From Chitinophaga rhizophila (lineage in GTDB: Bacteria; Bacteroidota; Bacteroidia; Chitinophagales; Chitinophagaceae): 64,000 nt of DNA. Below, piece by piece: positions 46,375-55,578 of this stretch. The notes beneath the pieces were generated by a model. The model was not told where the DNA came from and did no database searches. It saw nothing but the letters and a program-made list of their open reading frames with translations. The translations under genes were made by a program, and so were the position numbers. The stretch is taken from positions 1,488,001-1,552,000 of the forward strand of contig NZ_JAICCF010000001.1 in the NCBI RefSeq assembly GCF_019492185.1, in the 5' to 3' direction. Within the stretch, counting starts at the first letter, position 1; the number at the start of each line of letters is the position of its first letter.

Positions 46375-49300
46375 TTAATTGTAATAACCCGGAATTATTT
46401 CCGCGAGTGGCAGCAATACATGACTGCAGATCACTTTATACATATCCAGTGTGGTTTCTTCCTTGAAAAAACCATTTTCATATTCCCGGGAAATGTAGGG
46501 ATCAATGGTGATATCGTCTCCTTTGTCCAGCGCCTTCTCCACTTTCTTACTGAATTTAGCAAAATCCAGCTCTGCGACATCTGCAGGTTTTATGTCAAAG
46601 TCAGGATAGAACGGAGTGATGCTGTCAAAACCTTCCTTGAATATCCTGACCAGTGCCTTTAATCTTTTCAATGCTTCCTCCTGCGTGAGCGGCATCGCTT
46701 CAAATGCTTCTTTTTTAGTAGCACCTGAAATGAAATACATGCCTGTCAATACGCCTGCCGCCCGCCCGGCAAGATAACGGATATATGCTTCCATCAGGTA
46801 CTTATCTTCCCTTTTGGACCAGGACACCTGTACCAGCTTATTATCAAACACACTATGAATCGTCCCTTTCAGCAAAGTACCCGCTATATCCAGGTTTATC
46901 TGCACAGCAGTTTCTTCTGCTCCGTTGATACACATTCTGAACTTTTCCCTGACAGGATTGACCTCTGCCTCTATCTGCTGCAACGCTACATAGGCCATAT
47001 TCTTTAATGGCAAACGCCCTGTCTTCACCAACCGGATCTTCATATTGGCAATGGCGTTGCTATCCATCTGCAACAGTTCATTTTTCAGATTCCATTTCTG
47101 CAGACTATCCAGGTGGAATATTTCTGTTTCATTCAGCAGTACCTGTTCATCATTATAGTAGATGCCTAATACTTTATTATAATAAGCCTTAAAAGGGTTT
47201 TTGAAGAAGCGTACCAGTTCATCCAGGTCAATCTCCTCCATTGTTACCTGCTCTACTACTTTGTCAGCACGTGTAATAGTACGTTCTGCCACTGCACTGT
47301 TCAGGTAACTATATAACCGCTCATCTCCCAACCCGTATTTTCTACTGAATCCCTGCAATGGTTGCCGGGTAACAAGTTTATCCCGCACATGCTCGGGGTC
47401 TTCACAACCGGATTCTATATAGTCCAGCAGTTCATCAACAAGTGCGGAAGGCGGCATACGGCTGTTATCTTTAGCGCTTTGACCTACGTAACTGATATAC
47501 AGATATTGCCTTGCCGACAATACCGTTTCCAGGAACAGGTGCTTATCATTGTCCTTCACATTACGATCGCCTTTCTGTTTGTTCTTCTCCATCAGGTTGA
47601 ATCCTACAGGTTGCTCGCGGCGTGGAAACTTGTCATAGTCCAGCCCCAGCATAGCAACAACCCTGAAAGGAATACTACGCATAGGAATCAGGGAACAGAA
47701 AGTAATACCGCCATTCACGAAGAGGCCACTTCGCGTAGTGCCGGTCAGTGTTTGCAGGAAACTGTGGCTGAATACATCAAAAGCGACAGTGTCGCTCATA
47801 TATTCGTTCAGCAGGTTGTAGTCAGACAACTGCTGCATCAGTGTATTATAGTCTTCATCTACTTCCTCTTCCGGCTCATACACCATGTTGTGTAGGAGGT
47901 TTTCAATATAGGCCACCCATCCGCTGATGCTACGGTCTTTTTTACGTTCTTCTATAGCAGACATCAGCACTTCGGCAAAGTGGCAGAAACGGATGACTTC
48001 CAGGCTATCGCTGCCTTCCAGTATATCCAGCGGGAAAAAGCTTTCATCTCCCTTACCATATTCCTGGTCTCCACTCATGCAGATGCCAAACATGATACGC
48101 CTGATGCCGTATTTCCAGCTAACAAGAAAAGTTTCATCTTCTTTCGCACCATAAATCCCAAAACGGATATTGGCCTGATCCACTACATGACGGATCAGGG
48201 GTACATTGTTAATACCAAAGCGTTTACGCACATAAGAAGAGTCGAGCAACTGCAACACTTCCTCTGCCTTGAAATTATCTTCATTTAACCGCAGGATGGC
48301 ATGCACGGCATTGAACAGGTTATCACTGTCAGCATAACTTTCATCTGCTATCGTATAACGGAATTTATACGGGGCATTATTGAAGATTGCTTTGATATAG
48401 GGTGCATACACATCGATGTCTCTTACCATGACTACAATATCACGTGGAGACAATGTCTGCCTTTTTTTATCTACCAGGTGTACAAGATAGTTGTACAGTA
48501 CCTCTACTTCCCTGGCTACGGTATAACAGTTGTTGATTGTGATAGAACCATCTTCCAGATCTTCCGGGAAGATCGGATTACGCTGATTGTTAGCATTGTG
48601 GTAGATATCATTTTGAATCTTGTTCAGCAACGTATCAGGCTCCGGTTCTACCAGTCCTTCAGTTTCATATCCATTGATGAATGCGTCATATTTAAAGAAG
48701 AGTCCGAAGGTATCCTGTACTACCCTGCCCCAGCCCATTAGTAATGGATTACCGGCTACATCATCTTCATGAACAGGTCTGCCTTTCTGTCTCCAGCGAG
48801 CCTGTTGTTTTTCACTCTTATCTTCAAACCAGAATAGTTCAGGAGTAGGGTTGATGATATGAAAATGGATATCGATAAATGCTGACAACTCATGCAATAT
48901 CTGTACGTGATACGCCGTGATAATGGAGAGACCGAACAGGTGTACGGTATGCATCCGTTGGGACAGCATGGCCTGCTGATCAGGATTTTTGAGCATGTCC
49001 AGGATGTGCTGGCCAACAATGGTTTTATCAGGTAAAGCGTGACCGGAAACCTTTTTGGCTTCTACCCACAGGTATTGTTGCCAGTCCACTTTTGCTAATG
49101 GATCTTCAGGTGGCGCGTTCCATACATTGATCATTTCAGGACGATAGATCTGGTACTGGTCAAAAAGATCGGCCGTCTTTTCTGCCAGTGCCATTCTTTT
49201 CAAGTCGCTGTCAGGTTCTGTTGTATGATAATAAGTGGCCACAGCGGGATACGTTTCACGGAAGATTTCTTCGCCCAGCAGTTTGTATAACAGCCAGGTC

Positions 49301-49566
49301 AGATTTCTGCCGGAGAGCATCTCTGAATATTGACCTTCCATCAGGAAATAGATCTGATGGATCAGGTCATTCGGTTTCAGGAAACGGCAATTGGCAGCAA
49401 TACCCAGGTAGGCTGCCAGCTGTAGTTTAAGCCAGTTATTCATACCTTCCGTCTGTGTAACGATCAGGTGTTGTTCAAATACCTGGCTATTGGAGGCTTT
49501 AAGTGTGTGTGCCAGACCCCTGGACAAATTCTCCAGGGAGTTGGACACTCTCAGATATAGTGCCAT
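46375..49566 (-). CDS. recC: Exodeoxyribonuclease V gamma subunit (RecC)
   Basis: The 1063-residue protein has the typical RecC start (LYLRVSNSLENLSRGLAHTL, VTQTEGMNNWLKLQLA) and helicase-like but inactive folds. Central motifs include ITINNCYTVAREVEVLYNYL, IVVMVRDIDVYAPYI, FCSLIPMRSIPFRVVAMLGL and DYDKFPR. The C-terminal nuclease-like domain keeps the fold without an obvious active site (DLDELVRFFKNPFKAYYNKV). RecC holds the complex together, splits the DNA strands and in E. coli recognises Chi. The gene lies 16 nt after recD and 16 nt before recB. The Chi sequence for this lineage cannot be inferred here. Confidence 0.93.
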   Translation of the reverse strand: MALYLRVSNSLENLSRGLAHTLKASNSQVFEQHLIVTQTEGMNNWLKLQLAAYLGIAANCRFLKPNDLIHQIYFLMEGQYSEMLSGRNLTWLLYKLLGEEIFRETYPAVATYYHTTEPDSDLKRMALAEKTADLFDQYQIYRPEMINVWNAPPEDPLAKVDWQQYLWVEAKKVSGHALPDKTIVGQHILDMLKNPDQQAMLSQRMHTVHLFGLSIITAYHVQILHELSAFIDIHFHIINPTPELFWFEDKSEKQQARWRQKGRPVHEDDVAGNPLLMGWGRVVQDTFGLFFKYDAFINGYETEGLVEPEPDTLLNKIQNDIYHNANNQRNPIFPEDLEDGSITINNCYTVAREVEVLYNYLVHLVDKKRQTLSPRDIVVMVRDIDVYAPYIKAIFNNAPYKFRYTIADESYADSDNLFNAVHAILRLNEDNFKAEEVLQLLDSSYVRKRFGINNVPLIRHVVDQANIRFGIYGAKEDETFLVSWKYGIRRIMFGICMSGDQEYGKGDESFFPLDILEGSDSLEVIRFCHFAEVLMSAIEERKKDRSISGWVAYIENLLHNMVYEPEEEVDEDYNTLMQQLSDYNLLNEYMSDTVAFDVFSHSFLQTLTGTTRSGLFVNGGITFCSLIPMRSIPFRVVAMLGLDYDKFPRREQPVGFNLMEKNKQKGDRNVKDNDKHLFLETVLSARQYLYISYVGQSAKDNSRMPPSALVDELLDYIESGCEDPEHVRDKLVTRQPLQGFSRKYGLGDERLYSYLNSAVAERTITRADKVVEQVTMEEIDLDELVRFFKNPFKAYYNKVLGIYYNDEQVLLNETEIFHLDSLQKWNLKNELLQMDSNAIANMKIRLVKTGRLPLKNMAYVALQQIEAEVNPVREKFRMCINGAEETAVQINLDIAGTLLKGTIHSVFDNKLVQVSWSKREDKYLMEAYIRYLAGRAAGVLTGMYFISGATKKEAFEAMPLTQEEALKRLKALVRIFKEGFDSITPFYPDFDIKPADVAELDFAKFSKKVEKALDKGDDITIDPYISREYENGFFKEETTLDMYKVICSHVLLPLAEIIPGYYN

Positions 49567-49582
49567 ACTAGTTATTCAATTA

Positions 49583-51388
49583 TCAGGGGCGGTCGTCCAC
49601 AAAGCGCTGTGCGATACCCGAAGCTCTTTCTACAAAACGGGCGGCTGTCTGCATCAGTACATCTTCTGTTGCCTGAACATATACCTGCTGTTTGGCCCGT
49701 GTTACACCTGTATACAGCAACTCGCGCGTCAGGATGGGCACATCTCTGGCATGTGGCAGAATGACCATTACTTCTTTAAATTCAGAACCCTGGCTTTTAT
49801 GGATGGTCATGGCAAACACCGTTTCTGCTTCTGTCAGGTAACCTGGCAATATTGCTTTGAGGTCGCCGTTACTGTCTTCAAACCATGCCATCAATATACC
49901 CTGTTCATCTGTACGGATGATGCCCGTATCACCGTTGAACAGGCCGTGTTCATAATAGTTGCGTGTCAGGATAATAGGTCTGTTCTCGTAAAATTCTGCA
50001 TTTACACGGATCAGTCTTTTATCATGCAATATCTTTTCTATATTCCTGTTAATAGCATACAATCCTTCCTCACCATCCCTGATGGCGCATAGCACCCGCA
50101 AGTCGTTCAGCAGCGCTAATGCCTTACGGATATCCTTTTCTACAATAAAGGCGCTATAACCGGCTACAAAGTTGGCAAACAGTTCTTTGGAATAAATCTG
50201 GTCAATCATCACCTGTTCATCTGCATCCGGCAGTAAGAAGCCTTTAATGGCAGCCTGGTCATTGTTAATGATGGCCTTACTGAATTTACCAATTCCTTTG
50301 TCTCCACTGAAACGGTGGCTACGGCGAAGTTCTACCAGGTGCTGGAACAGCGGATGCGTATCCTGCGCCTTTATATGTGTAGCAGGTATCTTCCGGCGCT
50401 CATCTGGTATAAAAGAATTGATGAGTGACAACCGTTCTGCGGTGAACATATTCAATGCTTCCTGTGCCTGACAGAGATCGCCGAATAAGCTACCTGCTTC
50501 TACTGACGCCAGCTGATCTTTATCTCCCAGCAATATCAGCCTGGTACCTTTACCCACTGCCGCAAGGAGTTTGGCAAAGAGCGCCACATCAATCATCGAA
50601 CATTCATCAATGATGATCACATCGTAGTTGAGTGGGTTGTCGGCATTGTATACGAAGTAAGGACTATCTTTCTTTGAACGGAGCAGGCGGTGTATGGTAC
50701 TGGGTGCCAGGCGCTGGAACTGTGCAGTGATAGCGTCGTCTACCGGCAGATCGGTATTTCTGAGACTTTCTGCCATACGGGCAGCGGCCTTTCCGGTAGG
50801 TGCGGCAAGCGCCACTTTCAACTGAGGATCCAGGTGGTATAGGATGGCCAGTATTTTTGCTACTGTGGTTGTCTTTCCCGTACCGGGACCGCCGGTGATG
50901 ATAGTAAAGTTATTCAGCACACCTGTTACTGCGGCACTCAGTTGCCAGTCAGCCGGGTCGCCTCCATCGGCAGTAAATGCAGGACCCGCAGCAAAAAGAT
51001 TACTGATAAATGCACGGTTGGTCTCCAGCATTTTCAACCTGTCGGCCAGCACTTCTTTTTCAGTATCCAGAAACTGATAGATACGTTGCAGGAAAGTCGT
51101 CTCATACCTAAAGTAACGCTGGAGATATAAGCGCTCCTGATATAATACAAAAGGCTGACTGTCCTGTCCATCTTTTGCTACGAGGGGAATCTGCCGCAAA
51201 GATTTGCTGCCTGCAGGCAGGTGTTCACAGAATGCAGGCAGATCAGTGGTTTTGTCTACCGGCTTATCCAGGTGCAGGCAGATATGCCCTTCGCTGAGTT
51301 TCCTCGAAAGCAGGTAAGCATACGGCTTTAAAGCCGGCATCTGAAAGTATTCTGCAAATTGCTGATGAACGTCGTTGATTGTATGCAT
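49583..51388 (-). CDS. recD: Exodeoxyribonuclease V alpha subunit (RecD)
   Basis: The 601-residue SF1B helicase has Walker A GGPGTGKT at residues 166-173, IIIDECSMID (Walker B), RLILLGDKDQLASVEAGSLF and the C-terminal TIHKSQGSEFKEVMVILP and LLYTGVTRAKQQV motifs. It is the 5'-3' helicase subunit of RecBCD. The longest frame starts at 51448, within or next to a terminator of the upstream operon. I prefer 51388 (MHTINDVHQQF), which is preceded by GGGGGAGG about a dozen bases upstream on the minus strand. It is the first gene of the recDCB operon; the order differs from E. coli recC-ptrA-recB-recD. Confidence 0.93.
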   Translation of the reverse strand: MHTINDVHQQFAEYFQMPALKPYAYLLSRKLSEGHICLHLDKPVDKTTDLPAFCEHLPAGSKSLRQIPLVAKDGQDSQPFVLYQERLYLQRYFRYETTFLQRIYQFLDTEKEVLADRLKMLETNRAFISNLFAAGPAFTADGGDPADWQLSAAVTGVLNNFTIITGGPGTGKTTTVAKILAILYHLDPQLKVALAAPTGKAAARMAESLRNTDLPVDDAITAQFQRLAPSTIHRLLRSKKDSPYFVYNADNPLNYDVIIIDECSMIDVALFAKLLAAVGKGTRLILLGDKDQLASVEAGSLFGDLCQAQEALNMFTAERLSLINSFIPDERRKIPATHIKAQDTHPLFQHLVELRRSHRFSGDKGIGKFSKAIINNDQAAIKGFLLPDADEQVMIDQIYSKELFANFVAGYSAFIVEKDIRKALALLNDLRVLCAIRDGEEGLYAINRNIEKILHDKRLIRVNAEFYENRPIILTRNYYEHGLFNGDTGIIRTDEQGILMAWFEDSNGDLKAILPGYLTEAETVFAMTIHKSQGSEFKEVMVILPHARDVPILTRELLYTGVTRAKQQVYVQATEDVLMQTAARFVERASGIAQRFVDDRP

Positions 51389-51450
51389 ATCTCGTCGGCC
51401 TCCCCCACGGAGGCAATCTGTGAAATTACGACTTTTATGTGGTTGCATAC

Positions 51451-51480
51451 AAAAAAGAGGCGCCCTGTAAGAGCGCCTCC
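51451..51480 (-). terminator. Intrinsic terminator after the molybdenum hydroxylase operon
   Basis: Minus-strand hairpin with arm GAGGCGC (7 bp, 9-nt loop) is followed directly by six T residues. It lies 10 nt past the molybdopterin subunit stop and upstream of recD, separating the two operons. Confidence 0.9.
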
Positions 51481-51490
51481 TGTCAAACTA

Positions 51491-53662
51491 TCAGGCTGAC
51501 AATATTTTATCCGGTGTGATGGGTAATTCCCTGATACGCTTTCCGGTAGCATTATACACCGCATTGGCGACTGCAGCCGAAAATCCTATGAGGGCAATTT
51601 CTCCCATACCCTTGGACCCCATCGGATTACTATATGGATCAGGTTCATCGATAAAGATCGTTTCAATATGCGGCACGTCTGCGCTTACCGGTACATGATA
51701 GTCGCCGAGGTTCTTATTCACCATACGTCCGAACCGGTGATCAATTACACCTTCTTCCATCAGCGCCATACCAATACCACCGGTTACACCACCTATCATC
51801 TGACTGGCAGCAGTCTTCGGACTTACAATCCTGCCGGAGTCTGCTACTGTTACTACTCTCTTTACACGTACTACACCGGTTAAAGGATGCACCCTGACTT
51901 CAGCAAAGTGAATAGAGAATGAATACATGGAATATTTCTGCTGCTCAGGCCCTCCTTTTGAGGACTTCGTAATTTCAAAGAACTGTTTGTTGCTGGCAGC
52001 TAACACCTGTGGCAGACCAGCCGATTTGCCGGCTGCTGGTTTTACGGCACCGTCTTCAAAGGTCAGACCGGCATCCGCCAATACGCCTTTCAGGGCCATA
52101 CAGGCGTCATATACCGCTGACCCTACGGATGATACCGTAGCTGATCCTCCCTGACTGCCAGACGGCGGCAAAGCTGCATCTCCCAGCTCAAAACGGATCT
52201 GTTTGATGGGCAGTCCTGTTACTTCATGCGCTATTTGTACCATAGCAGTACTGGTTCCCGGACCAATGTCGCTGGTGGCGCTTTGTAATACCAGTGTTCC
52301 ATCTGCATTGAGCTGCGCACGGCAGGTAGACTCGCCGCGATGTGCCCCGAATACGCCCGTACTCATACCATAACCCACCAGCCATTCCCCATCTTTCACA
52401 GCGCCGGGTGTAGCATTGCGTTTGCTCCATCCGATCTTTTCACTACCCAGCTGATATGCTTTTTTAAGATTATTACTTGAGAAAGGTTTATTCTTCTCAG
52501 GGTCTGTCAGCGTAAAGTTCTTCACCCGAAACTCCACAGGATCCATATTTACCTTGTGTGCCATTTCATCAATAGCGGATTCCAGTGCAAATGCGCCGGT
52601 TGCTTCACCAGGACCCCGCATCCAGATGGGTACGCCTCTATCCAGCGGCACAATGCGATATTTGGTAGTCACGTTCGGACATGCATACATAAAACGTGTC
52701 ATGGCAACAGTACCTTCCGTAAAGTCATCGTAACTGGCTGTTTCAGCCGTCGCTTCATGATAGATACCCTGCAGCTGCCCATCTTTGTTTGCCCCCATAC
52801 TGATGCGCTGTATGGTGTAAGGGCGGTGTCCTACCAGATTAAACATCTGCTCTCGCGTCATGACCAGTTTAACAGGCTTTTTCAGCTGACGGGCGGCAGC
52901 TACTACAGCTACTTCCTGGGGCCAGGTACGTAAGCCCATACCGAAACCGCCACCTACAAATTCACTATGTACGCTTACATTTTTCTCTTCCAGTTTAAAC
53001 GCGCCTGCCAGTGTACGCTGAGTGGCTTTTACACCCTGCGTTTTTGCATAGACAGTTACTTTGTCTTCCCCTTCCCATATAGCAAGAATGCCGGCGAGTT
53101 CCATCGGGTTATGCACTTCTACCGGTACGGTATAATCTGCTTCCAGGGTTACCGGCGCAGTCTTATGCGCCTCTTTGTTGTCTCCTCTGGAATAGTCACC
53201 AAAGCGGCCTGGCATAGCAGCCTTCTCTGTGTTTTTCAGGAGGTCAGTCTGATGAGTAGCTTTATTGTAAGTCGCTTTTACGAGGGAAGCGGCGTATTGT
53301 GCGCGTTCCAGCGTATCAGCTATTACCAGCGCTATTGGCTGACCATTGAATAGTATTTTATTACTGCCGAGTATCTGATATTTCTCTCCACCGGAAGGCG
53401 GCTTCGCATTCGGGTTAGCGGGGTTAGCCCAGCCCGGAATAACAGGCATATTCAGGTGAGTGAATACTGCCAGTACCCCAGGAGCACGTTCAGCATCTTT
53501 TGTATTGATCGTATTGATGGTACCGCGGGTAATTGCACTGGTCACCAGCACACAGTAAGTCACACCAGGCACTTCAAACTCTGCGAAGTACTTCGCCTTT
53601 CCTGTAACTTTGGCTCTGCCGTCTACCCTGTTCAGCGGTTCACTTTTTTTATCTGTTCCCAT
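51491..53662 (-). CDS. Molybdopterin-binding subunit of xanthine dehydrogenase/aldehyde oxidoreductase (PaoC-like)
   Basis: The 723-residue large subunit starts with the aldehyde-oxidase a/b hammerhead domain (NRVDGRAKVTGKAKYFAEFE) and continues with molybdopterin-binding domains (FVGGGFGMGLRTWPQEVAVV, MRGPGEATGAFALESAIDEM, GSQGGSATVSSVGSAVYDA). The catalytic Glu of the family is in GSKGMGEIALIG (about Glu688). It has no signal of its own and, like E. coli PaoC, would be carried with the Tat-exported small subunit. It should oxidise aldehydes or aromatic heterocycles at a Mo centre. It lies 18 nt after the FAD subunit gene. The substrate is not deducible. Confidence 0.92.
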   Translation of the reverse strand: MGTDKKSEPLNRVDGRAKVTGKAKYFAEFEVPGVTYCVLVTSAITRGTINTINTKDAERAPGVLAVFTHLNMPVIPGWANPANPNAKPPSGGEKYQILGSNKILFNGQPIALVIADTLERAQYAASLVKATYNKATHQTDLLKNTEKAAMPGRFGDYSRGDNKEAHKTAPVTLEADYTVPVEVHNPMELAGILAIWEGEDKVTVYAKTQGVKATQRTLAGAFKLEEKNVSVHSEFVGGGFGMGLRTWPQEVAVVAAARQLKKPVKLVMTREQMFNLVGHRPYTIQRISMGANKDGQLQGIYHEATAETASYDDFTEGTVAMTRFMYACPNVTTKYRIVPLDRGVPIWMRGPGEATGAFALESAIDEMAHKVNMDPVEFRVKNFTLTDPEKNKPFSSNNLKKAYQLGSEKIGWSKRNATPGAVKDGEWLVGYGMSTGVFGAHRGESTCRAQLNADGTLVLQSATSDIGPGTSTAMVQIAHEVTGLPIKQIRFELGDAALPPSGSQGGSATVSSVGSAVYDACMALKGVLADAGLTFEDGAVKPAAGKSAGLPQVLAASNKQFFEITKSSKGGPEQQKYSMYSFSIHFAEVRVHPLTGVVRVKRVVTVADSGRIVSPKTAASQMIGGVTGGIGMALMEEGVIDHRFGRMVNKNLGDYHVPVSADVPHIETIFIDEPDPYSNPMGSKGMGEIALIGFSAAVANAVYNATGKRIRELPITPDKILSA

Positions 53663-53680
53663 TCTACGGGTTTTAAGTAG

Positions 53681-54670
53681 TTAGATATTACCGTTTGCAG
53701 CGGCCAGTTTCAGTGCTTCCACAATAGTATTTGGCGCTAGCGTTAATTTATAGGCATTGCCTTCTTCTGCTTTTGCCTGTGCCATGGTCAGGCGGGCGGC
53801 TTCTCTGAAGTGCTCTTCTGTAGCCGGCTTGCCTTTGAGATAAGCTTCTGCTTCTTTTAACCGCCAGGGTTTGTGTGCAACACCACCCATTGCTATCCTC
53901 ACATCAGCAATGTTATTGCCTTTGAGTGATAGCGCCACACCGGCAGAAACGAGTGCAAACGCGTAAGATGCACGGTCGCGTACTTTGAGATAATGTGTTT
54001 GTTGCAACGCATCATTGAAAGGAATATCTACCGCTGTGATCAGCTCTCCACGTTGCAAAGTATTATCTATTTCAGGCGTATCACCCGGCAACCGGTGAAA
54101 TTCACCAAAAGATATTTTCCGCTCTCCCTTTGCACCTGTTACTGTTATTACAGCATCAAGTGCAGTCAGTGCTACGCACATATCACTGGGATGTACTGCA
54201 ATACACTTATCGCTTGCGCCGAATATGGCGTGCATACGGCTAAAACCGCCTATTGCGCCACAGCCTGAACCCGGATTTCTTTTATTGCAGGGTAATGCTG
54301 TATCGTAGAAGTAATGGCATCGTGTACGCTGCATCATATTACCGCCTACTGTTGCCATATTCCTCAGCTGCGGCGAAGCGCCTGCATTTAATGCCTGCGA
54401 CAACAAAGGGAAGTGCTTTAACACCAGCGGATGTTCTGCAACAGCAGTATTCTTAGCCAGTGCGCCGATACGGAGCCCAGTCTTAGTTGCTTCAATAGTA
54501 GCTAATGGCACACGGGTAATATCCACCAGCCGCTCAGGATTGGTAACACCGCTTTTCATCAGATCCACCAGGTTAGTACCACCTGCAAGGAACATAGCTG
54601 TCTTATCTTTGGATAATTCGCTGATAGCAGCCTTACCGGAAGTGACTCTTACATAACTGAACTGTTTCAT
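53681..54670 (-). CDS. FAD-binding subunit of molybdenum hydroxylase (PaoB-like, with extra Cys cluster)
   Basis: The 329-residue medium subunit has the FAD-binding PCMH-type fold (AMFLAGGTNLVDLMKSGV; LRNMATVGGNMMQRTRC) and the C-terminal CO-dehydrogenase flavoprotein domain (YLKVRDRASYAFALVSAGVA). A Cys-rich insertion (CHYF, PCNKRN, GSGCGAIGG, then SDKC) matches the segment that holds a [4Fe-4S] cluster in E. coli PaoB. It carries electrons between the Fe-S subunit and the Mo subunit. The start at 54670 forms an ATGA overlap with the Fe-S subunit stop, indicating translational coupling; the longer frame to 54733 lies inside the upstream gene. Confidence 0.92.
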   Translation of the reverse strand: MKQFSYVRVTSGKAAISELSKDKTAMFLAGGTNLVDLMKSGVTNPERLVDITRVPLATIEATKTGLRIGALAKNTAVAEHPLVLKHFPLLSQALNAGASPQLRNMATVGGNMMQRTRCHYFYDTALPCNKRNPGSGCGAIGGFSRMHAIFGASDKCIAVHPSDMCVALTALDAVITVTGAKGERKISFGEFHRLPGDTPEIDNTLQRGELITAVDIPFNDALQQTHYLKVRDRASYAFALVSAGVALSLKGNNIADVRIAMGGVAHKPWRLKEAEAYLKGKPATEEHFREAARLTMAQAKAEEGNAYKLTLAPNTIVEALKLAAANGNI

Positions 54671-55296
54671 ACCTTCTTCCCTCCCTGTTTTACGTCCATG
54701 ATGGCATCCACGATATTGGAATAAGCACCGCAACGGCAGATGTTACCGCTCATATATTCCCTGATCTCATCAGGCGTATCAGCATGTCCTTCCCTGATGC
54801 AACATATTGCAGACATGATCTGTCCCGGCGTGCAGTAACCACACTGAAAACCATCATGCTCCAGGAATGCTTCCTGCATAGGATGAAGCTCGTCGCCCTT
54901 TGCCAGTCCTTCTATTGTTGTTACATCACGGCCTTCGGTTGTCACTGCCAACGTCAGACAGGCATTTACCCGCTCGCCATCAATGTGCACGGTACACGCA
55001 CCACACTGGCCATGATCACAGCCTTTCTTGGTACCTGTCAGCTGCAGCCGCTCCCGCAGTAGATCCAGCAGTGTAACACGCGGTTCTATCCTGACACTTT
55101 GCTTTACACCATTAATGGTTACATTCAGCGGCATGGTTTCGATGGTAGCTGCTATCTTTTCATCAAGCCCCTTTTCAGCAGCCTTGATCACAGTCTCCGG
55201 CGCAAGGGCCATAGCAGTCATCAATGAGGTTCGTTTGAGGAAGGAGCGCCGGGAAGTGCCCGAATGCTCTTCGTTCATGAGTTGGTCATCCTTCAT
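54667..55296 (-). CDS. [2Fe-2S] subunit of molybdenum hydroxylase with Tat signal (PaoA-like)
   Basis: The 209-residue small subunit has a twin-arginine signal (SRRSFLK at residues 15-21, followed by a hydrophobic stretch), so the folded complex should be exported to the periplasm. A plant-type [2Fe-2S] domain has CDHGQCGACTVHIDGERVNAC, and a second [2Fe-2S] helical domain has CGYCTPGQ and GNICRCGAYSNI. It passes electrons within the complex formed with the two genes downstream (FAD subunit overlapping by 4 nt, then the Mo subunit). An ATG six codons later is an alternative start. The 282-nt gap to the histidine kinase gene must hold divergent promoters that I could not assign. Confidence 0.93.
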   Translation of the reverse strand: MKDDQLMNEEHSGTSRRSFLKRTSLMTAMALAPETVIKAAEKGLDEKIAATIETMPLNVTINGVKQSVRIEPRVTLLDLLRERLQLTGTKKGCDHGQCGACTVHIDGERVNACLTLAVTTEGRDVTTIEGLAKGDELHPMQEAFLEHDGFQCGYCTPGQIMSAICCIREGHADTPDEIREYMSGNICRCGAYSNIVDAIMDVKQGGKKV

Positions 55297-55578
55297 ATTG
55301 CTTCGTTATCAGTTTGACAGTATTTCTGTTTCCTTATCGTTCAATTAGTTCGCTTACGTTGCAGTCTTATGTTAATATACCACAACTTCATGAGTCAGGG
55401 TACATTTACCATAAAAAGCGTTATCTTCGTTCACACATAACGTAATTTACCTACTTAAAATAATCTGGCGCATAGCTAATTGCCGCTAAAAATATACCGG
55501 AACTTTTGGAAAATGCTTACTATTTTCCTTAATAGTAACTTAGGCAGTCATCTCATTTTTTGTTACCATTGCGACGCT

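Noticed and set aside
55480..55578. 33-residue N-terminal extension of the histidine kinase
   Set aside because: The first transmembrane segment starts right after the later ATG and the extension has no features of its own.
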